Of a DNA stretch of 8,163 bases, positions 6,148 through 8,163 are shown piece after piece; position 1 is the first letter of the stretch, and each line of letters begins with the position of its first letter. Made by a program: the position numbers and the translations under genes. The notes below the pieces were generated by a model. The model did not search any database and had not been told where the DNA came from. It saw only the letters and a list, made by a program, of their open reading frames with translations. The DNA is from an uncultured Clostridia bacterium (lineage in GTDB: Bacteria; Bacillota; Clostridia; Oscillospirales; Ruminococcaceae). Location of the stretch: NCBI GenBank assembly GCA_947177545.1, contig CAMWVF010000033.1, positions 1-8,163 of the forward strand, in the 5' to 3' direction.

Positions 6148-6984
6148 TCAACCCTTGACCGCTCCCGCGATAACGCCCTCGATAATATATTTCTGACAGA
6201 AAAGATAAAAGACGATTATCGGCAGGATAGCCAGCACAAGCATTGCCATAAATCCGCCCCAGTTCACCGAACCGTAAGCCCCCTGCATGGATATCTGTAT
6301 CGCCACGGGCAGGGTCTTATTGGACGTACCCAAAATCAGATAGGGCAGGAGATAGTCGTTCCATATCCACATGGCGTTGAGTATGGTGACGGTTATCGCC
6401 GTGGGCTTTAAAATCGGGAAAACTATTTGAAAAAATTTTTGAACAGGGTTGCAGCCGTCAATTTCCGCAGCCTCCTCAAGCTCCAAAGGTATGCTCTTTA
6501 TGAAACCGCTTAGCATGAAAACCGACAGCCCCGCCCCGAAGCCGAGGTACACAAAAATTATGCCCACGGGATTGTTGAACCGTATTTTCGTAACAACATA
6601 AGTCATGGTGTACATCACCATCTGAAATGGTACTATCATGCTGAAAATAAAAAGATTGTACAGCGTTTTTGTAACGCCGCTTTTCACCCGCACAAGATAC
6701 CAAGCCGTCATGGAGGTCAGCAAGGTCAGTATCAGCACTGAAAAGACCGTGATGAAAAGGGAACGCATAAACGCCGCTCCGATGCCTGCGGACTTTATTC
6801 CCGCGGCGTAATTTTCAAGTCCCGCAAAGGTCTCGGAATTCGGAAAGGTAAAGGGACTTCCCATAATGCTGAATTTTGTTTTGAACGAGTTCATAAAAAC
6901 CAACAGTATTGGGAACAAAAACAACAGTGCAAGCGCCGCGAGAATAATAAAAAGTACTCTGTCCGCAAGCCTTTTTCTTGCCAT
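6148..6984 (-). CDS. Carbohydrate ABC transporter permease, MalG/LacG type
   Basis: Second membrane subunit of a sugar importer (CUT1 family), 278 residues, normal length. It shows a membrane segment after the basic start MARKRLADR (10-30), a periplasmic-side loop (about 31-70), then hydrophobic spans at about 74-98, 108-128, 138-160, 193-212 and 235-262. The EAA loop EEAAEIDGCNPVQKFFQIVFP (170-190) is the docking site for the ATPase. The C-terminus EGVIAGAVKG is characteristic of this subfamily. Its ATG overlaps the stop of the upstream permease by one base (TAATG), with GGAGGTGG seven bases upstream, so translation is coupled. It is the last gene of the operon, with a strong terminator directly after it. 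The transported sugar cannot be read from this subunit. Confidence 0.96.
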   Translation of the reverse strand: MARKRLADRVLFIILAALALLFLFPILLVFMNSFKTKFSIMGSPFTFPNSETFAGLENYAAGIKSAGIGAAFMRSLFITVFSVLILTLLTSMTAWYLVRVKSGVTKTLYNLFIFSMIVPFQMVMYTMTYVVTKIRFNNPVGIIFVYLGFGAGLSVFMLSGFIKSIPLELEEAAEIDGCNPVQKFFQIVFPILKPTAITVTILNAMWIWNDYLLPYLILGTSNKTLPVAIQISMQGAYGSVNWGGFMAMLVLAILPIIVFYLFCQKYIIEGVIAGAVKG

Positions 6985-7823
6985 TAGCTTTCCACCTCCC
7001 TGCTGCTTGTAATTTTAAGCTGCGCAAATGCGATAAGGGCGACTATCACAAAGAAGATGACAGCCTTTGCCTGACCTACGCCCTGCCAGCCGACCCGTCC
7101 GTAAAAGGTGTTGTAGATATCAAGAGCAAGCATTGCCGTTTTTTTGGCGGGCGCGCCTGCGGTAAGAGCAAGGTTCTGATCGAACAGCTTAAAGGAATTA
7201 GTCAGAGTCAGAAAGGTGCAGATCGTTACAGAGGGCATCAGCATCGGTATGGTGACGTTTTTCATGGTCTGCCAAGGGGTCGCGCCGTCAATTTCCGCAG
7301 CCTCCCCCAAATCGCGGGGAATGTTCTGCAAGCCCGCAATATAGATAACCATCATATAGCCGATAAGCTGCCAGTTGGTAAGGATAACAAGTCCCCAAAA
7401 GCCGTACTTTGCGCTGTAGCTTATATCAACGCCGAATTTTGCAAGCACGCCGTTTATAAGCAAATTCCAAATATATCCCAGTACGATACCGCCGATAAGG
7501 TTGGGCATAAAGAAAACCGTCCTGAAAATATTCGTGCCCTTTATTGCTCTTGTAAGAGCCTTTGCCAGCAGGAACGCAAAGATGTTCACCGTTATGACTG
7601 ACACCACCGTAAACAACGCCGTGAACCACAAGGCGTTGAGGAAATCCTTGTTTGAAAACGCCCGTACATAGTTGTCAAAGCCCACCCATCTGGCATTTTC
7701 AACTGTTGTGAACTTGTTAAAGGAAAGGTAAATTCCCATAACAAAAGGTATTATAAACGAAGCCGTAAACGCCGCCAAGGTCGGCAGAACGAATAACGGA
7801 AAATATTTTTTTATTATCACCAT
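6984..7823 (-). CDS. Carbohydrate ABC transporter permease, MalF/UgpA type
   Basis: First membrane subunit of the same CUT1 sugar importer, pairing with the MalG-type protein. In 279 residues it has six predicted spans (about 8-34, 64-90, 101-124, 140-164, 195-214 and 253-270), the RTVFFMPNLIGG stretch (101-112) and the EAA loop GEAAEIDGATPWQTMKNVTIP (173-193). Length is standard for short-form MalF proteins. It begins 36 bases after the binding-protein stop. The ATG at 7823 is directly abutted by GGGGAG with no spacer, which is unusual. A GTG as codon 2 (7820) improves spacing only to three bases, so the exact start is uncertain by a residue or so. No ATPase gene follows in the operon. Confidence 0.95.
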   Translation of the reverse strand: MVIIKKYFPLFVLPTLAAFTASFIIPFVMGIYLSFNKFTTVENARWVGFDNYVRAFSNKDFLNALWFTALFTVVSVITVNIFAFLLAKALTRAIKGTNIFRTVFFMPNLIGGIVLGYIWNLLINGVLAKFGVDISYSAKYGFWGLVILTNWQLIGYMMVIYIAGLQNIPRDLGEAAEIDGATPWQTMKNVTIPMLMPSVTICTFLTLTNSFKLFDQNLALTAGAPAKKTAMLALDIYNTFYGRVGWQGVGQAKAVIFFVIVALIAFAQLKITSSREVES

Positions 7824-7841
7824 CTCCCCATATAAAATTTT

Positions 7842-7852
7842 CCGCGAAGCGG
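7842..7852. promoter_or_regulatory. Short GC hairpin between binding-protein and permease genes
   Basis: CCGC-GAA-GCGG (CCGC-TTC-GCGG on the coding strand) followed on the minus strand by AAAATTTTATAT, inside the 36-base gap after the binding-protein stop. A weak stem-loop here could trim or attenuate the transcript so that binding protein exceeds permease, a common arrangement in such operons. It is only four base pairs, so this is tentative. Confidence 0.25.
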
Positions 7853-7859
7853 CATAAAT

Positions 7860-8162
7860 TTAACTGTCAAGGTGTTCGCTTTCGGTCTTCCAGCTTTCAA
7901 CAACGGTACTCTTTACCTCGTCCCAATCAATGCTGCCTTGCGCGTACTGCAAAAGAGCCGCTCCAAAATCGTCCTTAAAGGTCTGGCTGGGGAATATGGT
8001 GAAATTCCAAGGAATGTTGGAAACGTCGTCATCTTCCATCCAGTCAAGAATTTCACGTGTAAGAGGATCGTCCGGCTTTTCCGCGTCCGCAAAGGTGTCA
8101 AAAGGAGCGATAAATCCGAGACTGTCAACAACATATTTCTTGCCGCTTTCGCTGGAGCAGAG
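7860..8162 (-). CDS. Extracellular carbohydrate-binding protein of the sugar ABC importer, C-terminal 100 residues
   Basis: Partial gene: the 5' part lies beyond the right edge of the window. The minus frame is open from 8162 to the TAA at 7860-7862 and reads LCSSESGKKYVVDSLGF, then TREILDWMEDDD, NFTIFPSQTFKDDFGAALLQ, and ends with DWDEVKSTVVESWKTESEHLDS. The closing pattern, a G-x-hydrophobic-x-W step followed by a helix with V-x6-W, matches the C-terminal end of family 1 solute-binding proteins. The position directly ahead of MalF- and MalG-type permeases on the same strand supports this. Bound sugar unknown. An overlapping open frame at 7913-8134 is out of frame with it and is not a gene. 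Confidence 0.88.
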   Translation of the reverse strand, partial: LCSSESGKKYVVDSLGFIAPFDTFADAEKPDDPLTREILDWMEDDDVSNIPWNFTIFPSQTFKDDFGAALLQYAQGSIDWDEVKSTVVESWKTESEHLDS

Positions 8163-8163
8163 C

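Noticed and set aside
6136..6152. Short tandem TCAACTG/TCAACTC repeat containing TTGACA on the minus strand
   Set aside because: Only two 7-base copies overlapping the end of the MalG-type gene. The TTGACA has no -10 at proper spacing and would point into the terminator.
6978..7601. Plus-strand open frame of 207 codons opposite the MalF-type permease
   Set aside because: Antisense shadow; the minus frame has the EAA motif and membrane segments.

Overview
The window looks like chromosomal DNA from a Gram-positive Firmicute, most likely a Clostridia/Oscillospirales (Ruminococcus-like) gut bacterium. The clues are a single-chain alpha2-type glycyl-tRNA synthetase, lipoprotein-anchored ABC binding proteins, strong AGGAGG-like ribosome binding sites, textbook TTGACA/TATAAT promoters with 17-nt spacers, moderate GC genes, and AT-rich intergenic DNA. 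The taxonomic placement is inference. There are no rRNA, tRNA, CRISPR or IS genes.

Layout. (1) 2-1018 (+): the 3' three-quarters of enolase (eno), ending at a strong bidirectional terminator (1069-1109). (2) 3629-1117 (-): a three-gene polar amino-acid ABC importer in the order lipoprotein binding protein, permease, ATPase. It has a near-consensus promoter at 3738-3766, a 14-bp palindrome in its leader, and an unusual structured AT-rich repeat between the binding-protein and permease genes. (3) 3630-4093: a 464-base stretch without a confident gene. It holds the importer promoter and leader, a codon-biased stretch that may be the end of a lost gene, and the glyQS promoter. (4) 4094-5467 (+): complete glyQS, with its terminator at 5477-5510. 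(5) 5515-6097: a small AT-rich island with two divergent short genes, an 82-aa protein (-) and a 62-aa ribbon-helix-helix DNA-binding protein (+). They are separated by a perfect 20-bp inverted repeat, one arm of which fills the spacer of a consensus promoter. The island is bracketed by bidirectional terminators. (6) 8162-6148 (-): a carbohydrate ABC importer, with the end of its extracellular binding protein, then the MalF-type and MalG-type permeases. The transcript ends at 6096-6127 with no ATPase gene.

How it fits together. Most of the window is housekeeping (glycolysis, translation) plus nutrient uptake. The amino-acid importer carries its own ATPase. The sugar importer apparently borrows one encoded elsewhere, as is common in Firmicutes. 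The most notable part is the divergent pair at 5515-6097, which reads as a compact self-contained regulatory unit: an RHH repressor candidate, its probable operators, and an uncharacterised small target protein.
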